The position numbers and the translations under genes were made by a program. The notes under the pieces are model-generated. The model was not told the DNA's origin. It saw only the letters and a program-made list of their open reading frames with translations, and did no database searches. This document shows positions 45,242 through 53,591 of a stretch of 64,000 nucleotides of DNA, one piece after another. Every line of letters starts with the position of its first letter. Within the stretch, counting starts at the first letter, position 1. The DNA is from Rhabdobacter roseus (GTDB lineage: Bacteria; Bacteroidota; Bacteroidia; Cytophagales; Spirosomataceae), in assembly GCF_014202275.1 (NCBI RefSeq), contig NZ_JACHGF010000002.1, positions 310,001 through 374,000 of the forward strand. Direction: 5' to 3'.

Positions 45242-45329
45242 GGTTCCATAGCTCAGCTGGTAGAGCAATGCATTTTTAATGTATGAGTCCTGGGCGGCCG
45301 CCGCTGCGGTTCGAATCCCGACTAAATCA
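45242..45329 (+). pseudogene. tRNA-Lys-like copy 2, degenerate, with 15-nt T-arm insertion
   Basis: It has the same D arm and anticodon (TTT) as copy 1, but the acceptor arms (GGTTCCA against CTAAATC) pair poorly. A 15-nt insertion CGGCCGCCGCTGCGG (45295-45309) lies between T-stem GGG and TTCGAAT. The length is 88 nt. It is probably not a functional tRNA. Confidence 0.8.
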
Positions 45330-45403
45330 CTGAGTCAATAAGAGCCTTTATCTTTTGACATATAGTTTTGAAGATCATTTTTTTGTTAAATTGCCAATAA
45401 TAG

Positions 45404-45476
45404 GATTCTGTAGCTCAGCTGGTAGAGCAATACACTTTTAATGTATGGGTCCTGGGTTCGAATCCCAGCGGAATCA
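45404..45476 (+). tRNA. tRNA-Lys (TTT), copy 3, normal
   Basis: Identical in sequence to copy 1; complete cloverleaf. Confidence 0.95.
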
Positions 45477-45501
45477 CAAGGAACTTGATTGCCAAATATA
45501 G

Positions 45502-45589
45502 GATTCTGTAGCTCAGCTAGTATAGCAATGCATTTTTAATGTATGAGTCCTGGGCGGCCGCCGCTGCGGTTCGAATCCCAGCGGAATCA
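45502..45589 (+). pseudogene. tRNA-Lys-like copy 4 with T-arm insertion
   Basis: The acceptor stem is intact (GATTCTG/CGGAATC) and the anticodon is TTT, but the D arm is changed (GCTAGTATAGC; the conserved GG is lost). The same 15-nt insertion sits at 45555-45569. Confidence 0.8.
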
Positions 45590-45614
45590 CAAGGAATTTG
45601 ATTGCCAAATAAAG

Positions 45615-45702
45615 GATTCTGTGACTCAGCTAGTATAGCAATGCATTTTTAATGTATGAGTCCTGGGCGGCCGCCGCTGCGGTTCGAATCCCAGCGGAAT
45701 CA
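45615..45702 (+). pseudogene. tRNA-Lys-like copy 5 with T-arm insertion
   Basis: It differs from copy 4 by TAG to TGA at positions 8-10 of the tRNA. The insertion is at 45668-45682. The spacer AAGGAATTTGATTGCCAAAT before it is shared with the other units, so the array grew by tandem duplication. Confidence 0.8.
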
Positions 45703-45709
45703 CCTACTT

Positions 45710-45793
45710 GTCCAGGTGGTGGAATTGGTAGACACGCTACTTTGAGGGGGTAGTGCCCGTTCGGGTGTAGGAGTTCGACTCTCCTTCTGGACA
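45710..45793 (+). tRNA. tRNA-Leu (GAG)
   Basis: An 84-nt class II tRNA: acceptor GTCCAGG/TCTGGAC, anticodon loop TTGAGGG (anticodon GAG), long variable arm GCCCGTTCGGGT-type, T arm AGGAG-TTCGACT-CTCCT. It begins 7 nt after copy 5 and is followed by a strong terminator. Confidence 0.95.
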
Positions 45794-45801
45794 CTTTTGC
45801 T

Positions 45802-45834
45802 AAACCGCGTTTTTCATAAAAACGCGGTTTTTTT
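45802..45834 (+). terminator. Terminator of the tRNA cluster
   Basis: A 13-bp perfect stem (AAACCGCGTTTTT / AAAAACGCGGTTT) with a 3-nt loop and T tract. Confidence 0.93.
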
Positions 45835-45885
45835 ATGTCTTATTGTAAGGCTTGCAAGTATTTTTCAGCCAAATTCATGCCCTTG

Positions 45886-46500
45886 CTAAGCAATGAATAG
45901 CTCCTTGTTAAGCATTCCTACAATCGTATTAAAATCGTCGGGGTTATTGGCAAAATCCATGTCATTGACATCAATGACGATCATCCGCCCGTGGTCGTAG
46001 GTATCTGCAAATTGGTCATAGTACCGGTTGAGGTCTTTCAGGTACTCTTCCGAGATAGATGCTTCGAAGTCTCGCCCCCTTTTTTTGATTTGACGCACCA
46101 ACTTAGGTATGTCCGCCTGTAGGTAGATCATGAGGTCGGGGGGCTGCACAGCCTTGATGATGGTATCAAACAGCATGAGGTAGCTTTGATAGTCACGTTC
46201 GGTCATCTTGCCGGAGTCGTAAAGATTGCGGGCGAAGATGAAGGCGTCCTCGTAGATGGTGCGGTCCTGGATGATGGTCTTGTAGGTTTGAGAGCGAATG
46301 CGCTGGACTTGGGCAAAGCGACTATTCAGAAAATAAATCTGCAAATTGAAAGACCAACGCTCCATATCTTGGTAAAAATCAGCCAGGTATGGGTTTCCTT
46401 CTACGGCTTCGAACAAGACATCCCAGCCGTAATGGGCGCCCAGCATTTGGGTGAGGGTCGTTTTTCCGGCCCCAATGTTTCCTGTAATGGCAATATGCAT
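45886..46500 (-). CDS. Deoxynucleoside kinase
   Basis: The product is 204 aa. The P-loop is ITGNIGAGKTTL (4-15). The family segment FEAVEGNPYLADFYQDMERWSFNLQIYFLNSRF, the DRT motif (IIQDRTIYEDAFIFA) and the lid-type KKRGRDFE are diagnostic of bacterial dAK/dGK-type deoxynucleoside kinases. These enzymes salvage deoxynucleosides by phosphorylation. The preferred base is not decided by sequence. The gene lies beyond the tRNA cluster on the opposite strand. Confidence 0.92.
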   Translation of the reverse strand: MHIAITGNIGAGKTTLTQMLGAHYGWDVLFEAVEGNPYLADFYQDMERWSFNLQIYFLNSRFAQVQRIRSQTYKTIIQDRTIYEDAFIFARNLYDSGKMTERDYQSYLMLFDTIIKAVQPPDLMIYLQADIPKLVRQIKKRGRDFEASISEEYLKDLNRYYDQFADTYDHGRMIVIDVNDMDFANNPDDFNTIVGMLNKELFIA

Positions 46501-46601
46501 ATTTTAGGTTTTAAGTAATTTCCGAAGGGGCAAAAATAGGAAGCTTATACGTCTGATGAAAATCAGAAGGGGCATCGTCTGGGCGAATAAGCCGTTCTTT
46601 G

Positions 46602-46609
46602 TATCTTTG
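46602..46609 (+). promoter_or_regulatory. -7 box of the trhO promoter
   Basis: TATCTTTG fits TAnnTTTG and lies 26 nt before ATG 46636. The -33 element is weak. Confidence 0.5.
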
Positions 46610-46635
46610 CGGTATCAAAAAATGAATGATCTGTC

Positions 46636-47619
46636 ATGAAGCCTTACCGCGTTCTGCTGTATTACAAATACGTTCCGATCGAAGACGTAGATTCCTACCG
46701 CGATGAACACCACCTTTTTTGCCTGGAGTACAACCTGCTGGGTCGGGTAATTGTCGCACCCGAAGGCCTTAATGGTACTGTTTCGGGCTTGGTGGCCGAC
46801 TGTGAAGCTTACATAAAGTACCTCCAGGCCGACGAGCGGTTTGCCGATACCCAATTTAAAATTGAAGAACACGATCTCCCGGCTTTTCAAAAACTACACG
46901 TCCGCGTTAAAAAGGAAATTGTACATTCGGACCTACCCGTCGATCCGCTCAAAAAAACGGGCAAGCACCTGGAGCCGTCAGAGCTCAAGGAAATGCTCCA
47001 TGATCCCGATGTAGTACTGGTGGATATGCGCTCGAACTACGAACATGCCGTGGGGAAATTCAAGGGAGCCATTACCTTCGACATGGAAAACCTCCGAGAG
47101 CTACCCCAGCATGTCCACGAGATTGAGTCGTTAAAAAATAAAAAAATAGTTACCTACTGCACGGGAGGCATCAAATGTGAGAAAGCGAGTGCTTATCTAC
47201 TAGAGCAGGGCTTTACCGACGTATACCAGCTGCATGGGGGTATTATTCGCTACGGATTGGAAGAGGGAGGAGAAAATTTTGACGGTAAATGCTACGTATT
47301 CGATAACCGCGTGGTTGTGGACGTTAATACAGTCAACCCTACCGTCGTATCTACCTGCTACGTTTGTGGTACTTCCTGCGACCGCATGGTGAATTGTGCC
47401 AACTGCGAATGCAACCGGCACGTACCTATCTGCGAAAAGTGCGGAGAAGCGCTGGAAGGGGCTTGTTCACCTACCTGCCAGGCTCACCCCCAAAAGCGCC
47501 CCTACGACGGAACCGGCTATTACCCCAGTGCCAGCAACCATTACAATCCCAAACAGGGGTACATCAGTTTGCGTAAAGCCCCGAAAGGTACCCAAGAATC
47601 GAAATCCAGAACCGTTTGA
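46636..47619 (+). CDS. trhO: tRNA uridine(34) hydroxylase, TrhO (rhodanese-like)
   Basis: The product is 327 aa. TrhO hydroxylates U34 of certain tRNAs using oxygen. The N-terminal domain (KPYRVLLYYKYVPIEDVD..., GRVIVAPEGLNGTVSG) is family-specific. The rhodanese domain carries the active Cys in VTYCTGGIKCEKA (~175-185). The C-terminus has several CxxC pairs (CYVCGTSCDRMVNCANCECNRHVPICEKCGEALEGAC) forming a zinc-ribbon-like segment seen in longer homologues. It is transcribed divergently from the deoxynucleoside kinase. Confidence 0.95.
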   Translation: MKPYRVLLYYKYVPIEDVDSYRDEHHLFCLEYNLLGRVIVAPEGLNGTVSGLVADCEAYIKYLQADERFADTQFKIEEHDLPAFQKLHVRVKKEIVHSDLPVDPLKKTGKHLEPSELKEMLHDPDVVLVDMRSNYEHAVGKFKGAITFDMENLRELPQHVHEIESLKNKKIVTYCTGGIKCEKASAYLLEQGFTDVYQLHGGIIRYGLEEGGENFDGKCYVFDNRVVVDVNTVNPTVVSTCYVCGTSCDRMVNCANCECNRHVPICEKCGEALEGACSPTCQAHPQKRPYDGTGYYPSASNHYNPKQGYISLRKAPKGTQESKSRTV

Positions 47620-47844
47620 GCACACAAAGCCCCAGAGAAGTTTTTTTAATCAAAGAATATTTAGGAAGTAGTTATAGCAACCAAACCCCTGAGGGAGTTA
47701 TTCTTCTTTTCAGAACAAAGTACCCTTGAGCAGAGGGATCGCAACTCCTAAGCGGTAGTCGATGAGCGGCAGCCTCAGGCCAAAAAAGGATATAAACGAC
47801 AAATGCCTTACCTTGCGGCCCCGTAACATTTACTCATACAACCC

Positions 47845-48645
47845 ATGACAGTACAACCTTCGCCCACGGCCCACACCCAAAAACCCCTCATTCTGGTCAC
47901 CAATGACGATGGTATAACATCGCTCGGAATCCGAACACTGGTAGAACTCATGCAAAATCTCGGAGATGTGGTGGTGGTAGCCCCCAATCGCCCCCAGTCG
48001 GGGATGGGCCATGCCATCACGATCGGAGAGCCGCTGCGCTTGTATTCGACCGAAATTTTCGAGAATGTCGATGAGTATGAATGCTCAGGTACCCCCGCCG
48101 ACTGCGTGAAGTTAGCCAAGCATTACGTATTACAAAAGCGCGCCCCGGACCTGGTGGTGAGCGGGATCAACCACGGCAGCAATAGCTCCATCAGCGTATT
48201 GTACTCGGGTACGATGTCAGCGGCCATCGAGGCGGCTATCGAAGGAATTCCCGCCATTGGCTTTTCCTTATGTGACTACCGCGAAGAGGCCGATTTCAGT
48301 CATGTGCACGAATGGGTACTAGCGATCACCAGAATGGCCATGGAAAAGGGTATACCTAAAGGGGTCGCTTTGAACGTTAATATACCAGCCCGCAGTGAGG
48401 AGCCCATCCGGGGCATCAAGGTATGTAAGCAGGCGCACGCCAAATGGCAGGAAAAATTTGACTACCGGAAAGATCCTTACGGGCGCGGGTACTTCTGGAT
48501 GGCGGGTGAATTCATCAACTATGACCACGACAAGGAAGATACCGACGAGTGGGCGCTTAAAAATAACTACGTGTCGGTAGTACCCTGCCAGTATGACCTT
48601 ACCAGCTACGCAGAGCTGCAAAACATTGGCAGCTGGCCGCTATAG
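47845..48645 (+). CDS. surE: 5'/3'-nucleotidase SurE
   Basis: The product is 266 aa. SurE dephosphorylates nucleoside 5'- and 3'-monophosphates in a metal-dependent way. The N-terminal motif LVTNDDGITSLGIRTLVELM contains the two metal-binding Asp residues; the SGxxHG-type motif VVSGINHGSNSSISVLYSGTMSAAIEAAI follows, as does PNRPQSGMGHAIT with catalytic Ser. A short N-terminal extension (MTVQPSPTAHTQKP) precedes the core. The region before it (47620-47844) has no gene. Confidence 0.96.
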   Translation: MTVQPSPTAHTQKPLILVTNDDGITSLGIRTLVELMQNLGDVVVVAPNRPQSGMGHAITIGEPLRLYSTEIFENVDEYECSGTPADCVKLAKHYVLQKRAPDLVVSGINHGSNSSISVLYSGTMSAAIEAAIEGIPAIGFSLCDYREEADFSHVHEWVLAITRMAMEKGIPKGVALNVNIPARSEEPIRGIKVCKQAHAKWQEKFDYRKDPYGRGYFWMAGEFINYDHDKEDTDEWALKNNYVSVVPCQYDLTSYAELQNIGSWPL

Positions 48646-48729
48646 GGTAAAAAACCAGGTACTTAGACTTGTTTCTAAGCCCGTAAGCAAATTGCCTACG
48701 GGTAGTTTACATTATTAAGCACAAAAAGT

Positions 48730-50283
48730 ATGGCAATCATAGGTAGTTTGCTGAAAAGGGGAATCCGGTTTGGCAGCCTGGTAGCTGACCGCAAAAAGAT
48801 AAATCCTTTCAGGCAACAAAAGAAGACATTGTCCAAGCTGCTGGCCAAAGCCCGTTACACGGAGTTTGGGGAGACGTATAATTTTGAGGCCATCCTGAGC
48901 AGTTCTCTTTTTGGTCAACCCCGGGATTTCTACGAACGCTACCAACAGTCGGTACCCGTGCACGACTACAACAAAATGTATAAGCAATGGTGGGTACGTA
49001 ACGTAGAAGGCGAAAAGAATATCTGCTGGCCGGGACGTATCAAGTACTTTGCCCTAAGCTCAGGTACCTCCGAAGCCGCCTCCAAGTACATTCCGGTGAC
49101 GAAGGCCATGTCGAAAGCCATGCAAAAAACCAGCATTCGGCAGATCCTCTCCCTGGGTAAGTACAAGGAGCTTCCCGACAAGCTGTATGAAAAAGGCTTT
49201 CTGATGCTCGGCGGAAGTACCAACCTGAGTGCCCGTGACAACCACTTCGAGGGCGACCTGAGCGGCATCAACGCCAGCCAGATTCCGTTTTGGTTTAAAC
49301 CCTACTACAAACCAGGTGAAAAAATAGCCGCCGAACGAGATTGGGCTCTCAAGCTGGAGGAAATTACCCTGCAGGCCAAGGATTGGGACATTGGCTTTGT
49401 GGTGGGCGTACCCGCCTGGATTCAGCTCCTGATGGAAAAGATCATCGCCCATTATAACCTGAAAACCATTCATGACATCTGGCCTAATTTGCTGGTATTT
49501 GGCCACGGCGGGGTATCCTTTGAGCCGTACAAAAAAGGCTTTGAAAAGCTGCTGGGTAAGCCGCTGATCTACATCGATACCTACCTGGCGTCGGAGGGTT
49601 TCATTGCTTACCAAACCCGGCCCGGCGCTCCTGGCATGCAGCTGGTACTCGACAACGGCATCTTTTTCGAATTTGTCCCTTTTAACGAAAAAAACTTCGA
49701 TGCCGACGGCGGCATGGTCGATAATCCCGAAACGTATATGGTCGACGAAGTGGAGGAAGGCAAAGAATACGCGCTCCTGATTTCGACTTGCTCCGGGGCC
49801 TGGAGGTACCTGATCGGCGATACGGTGAAGTTTGTGGACAAAGCCAAGGCCGAAATTGTGATCACGGGCCGCACGAAGCACTACCTCAGCCTGTGCGGCG
49901 AACACCTCTCGGTCGATAACATGAACAAGGCCATCGACCTGGTTTCGGAAGAACTGGGTATTACGGTGAAGGAATTTACCGTAGCTGGTATAAGCCACGA
50001 CTCGCTGTTTGCACACCATTGGTACGTAGGTACCGAAGACGCGGTGGAGGCCGAGGTACTTAAAGCCAAGCTCGACGAAAAGTTGATGCTCCTCAACGAC
50101 GACTACGCCGTGGAGCGTCGCCACGCCCTCAAAGAGGTGTTTGTAACGGTACTTCCGAACAAAACCTTTTACGGCTGGATGGAATCCAAAGGCAAGCTGG
50201 GGGGGCAGCACAAATTTCCGAGGGTACTTAAGAAAAACCTGATCAACGATTGGCAAGAGTACCTTGAGCAGACGCAGAGCTAG
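48730..50283 (+). CDS. GH3 auxin-responsive-promoter family acyl-adenylating enzyme
   Basis: The product is 517 aa. The GH3 fold is seen in YFALSSGTSEAASKYIPVTKAM (the ATP P-loop-like motif), VFGHGGVSFEPYKKGFEKLLGKPLIYIDTYLASEGFIAYQTRP, FFEFVPF, and GAWRYLIGDTVKFVDKAKAEIVITGRTKHYLSLCGEHLSVDNM. In plants such enzymes conjugate amino acids to acyl acids; bacterial members are largely uncharacterised. The 3' end overlaps the convergent LysE gene by 4 nt. The gene holds several GTA-CTT codon pairs of the recurrent heptamer. Confidence 0.92.
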   Translation: MAIIGSLLKRGIRFGSLVADRKKINPFRQQKKTLSKLLAKARYTEFGETYNFEAILSSSLFGQPRDFYERYQQSVPVHDYNKMYKQWWVRNVEGEKNICWPGRIKYFALSSGTSEAASKYIPVTKAMSKAMQKTSIRQILSLGKYKELPDKLYEKGFLMLGGSTNLSARDNHFEGDLSGINASQIPFWFKPYYKPGEKIAAERDWALKLEEITLQAKDWDIGFVVGVPAWIQLLMEKIIAHYNLKTIHDIWPNLLVFGHGGVSFEPYKKGFEKLLGKPLIYIDTYLASEGFIAYQTRPGAPGMQLVLDNGIFFEFVPFNEKNFDADGGMVDNPETYMVDEVEEGKEYALLISTCSGAWRYLIGDTVKFVDKAKAEIVITGRTKHYLSLCGEHLSVDNMNKAIDLVSEELGITVKEFTVAGISHDSLFAHHWYVGTEDAVEAEVLKAKLDEKLMLLNDDYAVERRHALKEVFVTVLPNKTFYGWMESKGKLGGQHKFPRVLKKNLINDWQEYLEQTQS

Positions 50284-50897
50284 CTTTTCAGGAAATGCGT
50301 GTACGCGATCTGGCAGGCGATGAGAATAAAGACGGCCCCCGTCACTTTATTGATCAGCGTAACGGTTCGTGGCGTAAAAAGCCGCTTAAGGCGGTGCGCA
50401 AACACCGCAATGGCCGACTCAGTAGCGAATACCGCCAGCAAACTGGCCGCAAAAAAGAGCAGTACCTGAGCAAAATCGTACTGAAGCGTAGAGCGCAGGT
50501 AGGTGGCGATGGTAACCCAGCTGATGAAGTTGACCGGATTGAGGCCGTTCAGTAGAAAACCCGTGCTAAAGTAATAGAGAAAATCGCCAAAGCGGGTTTT
50601 GGGGTAGGCCAGCTTGGGCTGCTCACGAAACAGGTTGGTAACGCCCAGAGCCAGCAGGAAAAGTACCCCCACGCCCGCCATCCACTTTTCAAAGCCCTGG
50701 ATGCTCGGCAGCAAGGTAGTTCCGAAAATGGCAAAGAACACAAAGATGGCGTCGCACACCAGTACTCCGAACGCGATCTTGACGCCACTGCGGTAGCCAT
50801 TGTCTACACTATTTTGGACCAGAGAAAAGAAGACGGTCCCAAACGTAAAGCACAAAAGTACCCCGGTAATGAGGCCGTAAAAAAGGGCTGCTAACAT
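50280..50897 (-). CDS. LysE-family amino-acid exporter
   Basis: The product is 205 aa with six predicted membrane helices (~7-28, 41-62, 68-88, 113-135, 148-167, 183-201). The conserved N-terminal pattern LITGVLLCFTFGTVFFSLVQNSVDNGYRSGVKIAFGVLVCDAIFV and the LNGLNPVNFISWV motif are typical of LysE/RhtB transporters. The substrate is unknown. It is 2 nt from the NUDIX gene start side (same strand) and probably in one operon with it. Confidence 0.9.
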   Translation of the reverse strand: MLAALFYGLITGVLLCFTFGTVFFSLVQNSVDNGYRSGVKIAFGVLVCDAIFVFFAIFGTTLLPSIQGFEKWMAGVGVLFLLALGVTNLFREQPKLAYPKTRFGDFLYYFSTGFLLNGLNPVNFISWVTIATYLRSTLQYDFAQVLLFFAASLLAVFATESAIAVFAHRLKRLFTPRTVTLINKVTGAVFILIACQIAYTHFLKS

Positions 50898-50899
50898 GC

Positions 50900-51445
50900 T
50901 TAGAGGCCTTTAAGTCGAGCTACCATCAGGATGCCGCACACCGAGAGCGCATCGGTTATTTCTGAACGCATCACCATGTCCACGGCTTCGCGCAGGGGTA
51001 CTTTACGAACCTGAAGCTCTTCGGTATCTTCCGGCTCCTGCTCAAATTGCCGCAGCTCTTCGGCCAGGTACAGAAAGCCTTCCTCATCGGTAGCGGAGTT
51101 GGAGGTGTGGATGCGGGCAATGCGCGTCCAGCGCTGGGCCACCAGGCCGGTTTCTTCTTTCAGCTCACGCTGGGCCGCCCGGAGCGGGTCCTCACCCATG
51201 GGGCCACCACCTTCCGGAATCTCCCAGGAGTATTCCTCTAGCGTATAGCGGTATTGCCCTACCAGGTACAAGTACCCTTCTTCGTCGAGTGGAATGACAC
51301 CGATGGCTTTATTCTTGAATCTGACGACGCCGTAGATCCCCGGATTTCCGGCCGGGTTGATTACCTCGTGGTGCTGGATTTCCATCCACGGATTTTCGTA
51401 GATGGTTTCAGTCGTCAACGTCTTCCAGTTGTTTTCAGTCGTCAT
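50900..51445 (-). CDS. NUDIX hydrolase, ADP-ribose pyrophosphatase-like
   Basis: The product is 181 aa from ATG 51445 (MTTENNWKTLTTETIYENPWMEIQHHEV). The open frame reaches 51523, but the extra residues overlap the divergent CDF gene. The Nudix box is GGGPMGEDPLRAAQRELKEETGL, with the GX5EX7REL pattern intact. ITDALSVCGIL at the C-terminus and the YRYTLEEYSWEIPEG segment are typical of the NudF/ADPRase group. The probable substrate is ADP-ribose or a related nucleoside diphosphate. It converges towards LysE in one operon. Confidence 0.93.
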   Translation of the reverse strand: MTTENNWKTLTTETIYENPWMEIQHHEVINPAGNPGIYGVVRFKNKAIGVIPLDEEGYLYLVGQYRYTLEEYSWEIPEGGGPMGEDPLRAAQRELKEETGLVAQRWTRIARIHTSNSATDEEGFLYLAEELRQFEQEPEDTEELQVRKVPLREAVDMVMRSEITDALSVCGILMVARLKGL

Positions 51446-51493
51446 TTCTCCGGTTATTCTTAGTAATTTTAGCGCCTCATTCACCCTTGCGAA

Positions 51494-52507
51494 ATGCAAA
51501 TAAACCAAAATAAGCGTAAACAACGGCTGATCCTGCTATCTTTTGTAGCCAGTTTTGTACTGACTGGCCTTAAATTCTTTGCCTATTTCCTGACCGACTC
51601 CAACGCCATTCTGAGTGATGCCATCGAATCCATCATTAACGTAATCGCCAGCGGCTTTGCTTTTTACAGCATCCGGCTCTCGGCCCTACCCAAAGACAAA
51701 AACCATCCCTACGGACACGGTAAGGTTGAATTTTTTTCGGCCGGTTTCGAGGGGGCGCTCATCATTATTGCTTCTTTTTTTATTGCTTTCGAAGCCATCC
51801 AGCGGCTGCTAAACCCTAGTCCGCTTCAGAACCTCTCCAGCGGAATGCTGATCATTCTCGTTACGCTGGTGATCAACGGGGTCATCGGCATGCTGCTGGT
51901 GCAGAAAGGCAAGAAGTATAACTCCCTGGCACTTACCGCCGACGGCCGCCATCTCTTGTCCGATAGCCTCAGCAGCGTATTGTTGTTGATTAGCGTGCTG
52001 CTGGTCATTTTTACCGGCCAGGTCTGGATCGATAGTGCCGCCTCGCTCCTCTTTGGGGGGATCATTGCGTACAGTGGCTTTAAGCTCGTCCGCAAGTCCG
52101 TCTCGGGCCTCATGGATGAAACCGACGACGAGCTGATGCAAAAAGTAGTCAATACCATTCGGTCTAATAAAAAATTGTACTGGGTGGACGTCCATAACCT
52201 GCGGGTACAACAGTACGGTTCAGACCTCCACATCGACTGCCACCTGACACTCCCCTACTACTGGACCCTCCAGGAAACCCACGAGGCCATCCACGAATTT
52301 GAAAACGTACTGAAAGCCAGCCACGAAGGCGAAACCGAAATCTTCGTCCATGCCGATCCGTGCGTGCCCGAGTGCTGCCATTTTTGTCGGGTAGCCCACT
52401 GCCCCGTCCGCAGCCACCCCTTCCAGCATGACCTGGACTGGGACGTGGTGAACCTGGCTAAAAATCAGAAATTATTCATGGAGGCCCAACTAAAAAGACC
52501 GGACTAA
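51494..52507 (+). CDS. Cation diffusion facilitator transporter
   Basis: The product is 337 aa. Six membrane helices (~10-185) include the metal-binding signatures SDAIESIINVI and HPYGHGKVEF in helix 2 and the loop, and LTADGRHLLSDSLSS in helix 5. The cytoplasmic C-terminal domain (~200-300) ends with a Cys/His-rich tail (HADPCVPECCHFCRVAHCPVRSHPF). It exports Zn, Co, Fe or similar; the exact metal cannot be told. It is divergent from the NUDIX gene. Confidence 0.94.
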   Translation: MQINQNKRKQRLILLSFVASFVLTGLKFFAYFLTDSNAILSDAIESIINVIASGFAFYSIRLSALPKDKNHPYGHGKVEFFSAGFEGALIIIASFFIAFEAIQRLLNPSPLQNLSSGMLIILVTLVINGVIGMLLVQKGKKYNSLALTADGRHLLSDSLSSVLLLISVLLVIFTGQVWIDSAASLLFGGIIAYSGFKLVRKSVSGLMDETDDELMQKVVNTIRSNKKLYWVDVHNLRVQQYGSDLHIDCHLTLPYYWTLQETHEAIHEFENVLKASHEGETEIFVHADPCVPECCHFCRVAHCPVRSHPFQHDLDWDVVNLAKNQKLFMEAQLKRPD

Positions 52508-52531
52508 CCTCACAATTTCCGTATCTCTGCT

Positions 52532-52539
52532 TACTTTTG
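52532..52539 (+). promoter_or_regulatory. -7 box upstream of the isomerase gene
   Basis: TACTTTTG, 42 nt before ATG 52582. It lies within the 30 nt after the CDF stop codon. Confidence 0.5.
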
Positions 52540-52581
52540 GCGGTATCAACCTACATCAACCCTTTTATCTCAGAACCCATC

Positions 52582-53511
52582 ATGACCCAATCAAGGCGCG
52601 ATTTTTTCAAAACCATGGGCCTCACGGCGCTGGCCGCAACTTCCCTGACCGATCTGCTGGCCGAGTCGGCGGCCAAAAAACTATTCTTCGAGATTTCGCT
52701 GGCCGAATGGTCGCTGCACAAAGCACTTTTTGCCAAGAAAATTACCAACCTGGATTTCCCCGAACTAGCCAAGAAAGAATTTGGGATCAGTACCGTTGAG
52801 TACGTCAACCAGTTCTTTAAAGACAAAGCCAAAGACACGACTTACCTCAACGACCTGCTAAAGCGCTGCAAAGACAACGGCGTGAAGAACCACCTCATCA
52901 TGATCGACGGCGAGGGTGGCCTGGGTGAGCTCGATGACGCCGTCCGGACCAAAGCCGTAGAGAACCACTACAAGTGGGTCGAAGCCGCCAAGTACCTGGG
53001 TTGCAAAACGATCCGGGTCAACGCCTACGGCAAAGGTACCTCCGAGGAAGTGGCCAAGGCCGCCGTGGACGGACTGAGTCGACTGGGCGAATTTGCTGAT
53101 ACCATGAAGATTAACGTTATCGTGGAAAATCACGGTGGGTACTCGTCTGACGGGCAGTGGCTCTCGGGCGTGATGAAGCAGGTGAACCGCAAAAATGTAG
53201 GTACCCTACCCGACCTGGGCAACTTCTGCCTCGAGCGCAAGCCCGGTAGCTACGAGTGCCTCAAAGAGTACGATCGCTACCAGGGTACCCGTGAGCTGAT
53301 GCCTTTTGCCAAGGGCGTGAGTGCCAAGTCGTATGACTTCGACGAGCAGGGCAACGTGATCGAAACCGACTACTCCAAAATGATGAAAATCATCAAGGAC
53401 AGCGGCTTCAAAGGCATCATCGGGATCGAGTACGAAGGAAGTAAGCTGGACGAGTACGCCGGTATTAAGGCTACCAAGGCCATTCTGGAGCGCACCGGCG
53501 CGCTGGTTTAG
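52582..53511 (+). CDS. TIM-barrel sugar phosphate isomerase/epimerase, TAT-exported
   Basis: The product is 309 aa from ATG 52582 (MTQSRRDFFKTMGLTALAATS); the frame opens earlier at 52537 but that includes the -7 box. SRRDFFK is a twin-arginine signal. The xylose-isomerase-like barrel shows AEWSLHKALFAKKITNLDF, VEYVNQFF, TIRVNAYG, INVIVENHGGYSSDG, VGTLPDLGNF and FKGIIGIEYEGSKLDEYAG, which place metal-binding Glu/His/Asp residues. The substrate is unknown. A terminator follows. Confidence 0.9.
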   Translation: MTQSRRDFFKTMGLTALAATSLTDLLAESAAKKLFFEISLAEWSLHKALFAKKITNLDFPELAKKEFGISTVEYVNQFFKDKAKDTTYLNDLLKRCKDNGVKNHLIMIDGEGGLGELDDAVRTKAVENHYKWVEAAKYLGCKTIRVNAYGKGTSEEVAKAAVDGLSRLGEFADTMKINVIVENHGGYSSDGQWLSGVMKQVNRKNVGTLPDLGNFCLERKPGSYECLKEYDRYQGTRELMPFAKGVSAKSYDFDEQGNVIETDYSKMMKIIKDSGFKGIIGIEYEGSKLDEYAGIKATKAILERTGALV

Positions 53512-53528
53512 TTCCAAAGTACCTTTCA

Positions 53529-53564
53529 CAAAAAAAGAGCCCGCTTCGTACGGGCTCTTTTTTT
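53529..53564. terminator. Bidirectional terminator, isomerase/folE
   Basis: A stem AGAGCCCG / CGGGCTCT extended by A and T runs on both sides lies between two convergent genes. Confidence 0.93.
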
Positions 53565-53591
53565 ATAACAAGGGCGCGTGAAAGTACCCGC

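Noticed and set aside
45295-45309. NotI-type sequence in the tRNA insertions as vector or linker contamination
   Set aside because: The same 15-mer sits in three slightly different tRNA units with native flanks and spacers, so a cloning artefact is unlikely, though reads should be checked.
49060-50256. Long antisense open frame (398 codons) inside the GH3 gene
   Set aside because: The plus-strand GH3 protein has clear family motifs over the whole length; the antisense product shows no recognisable features.
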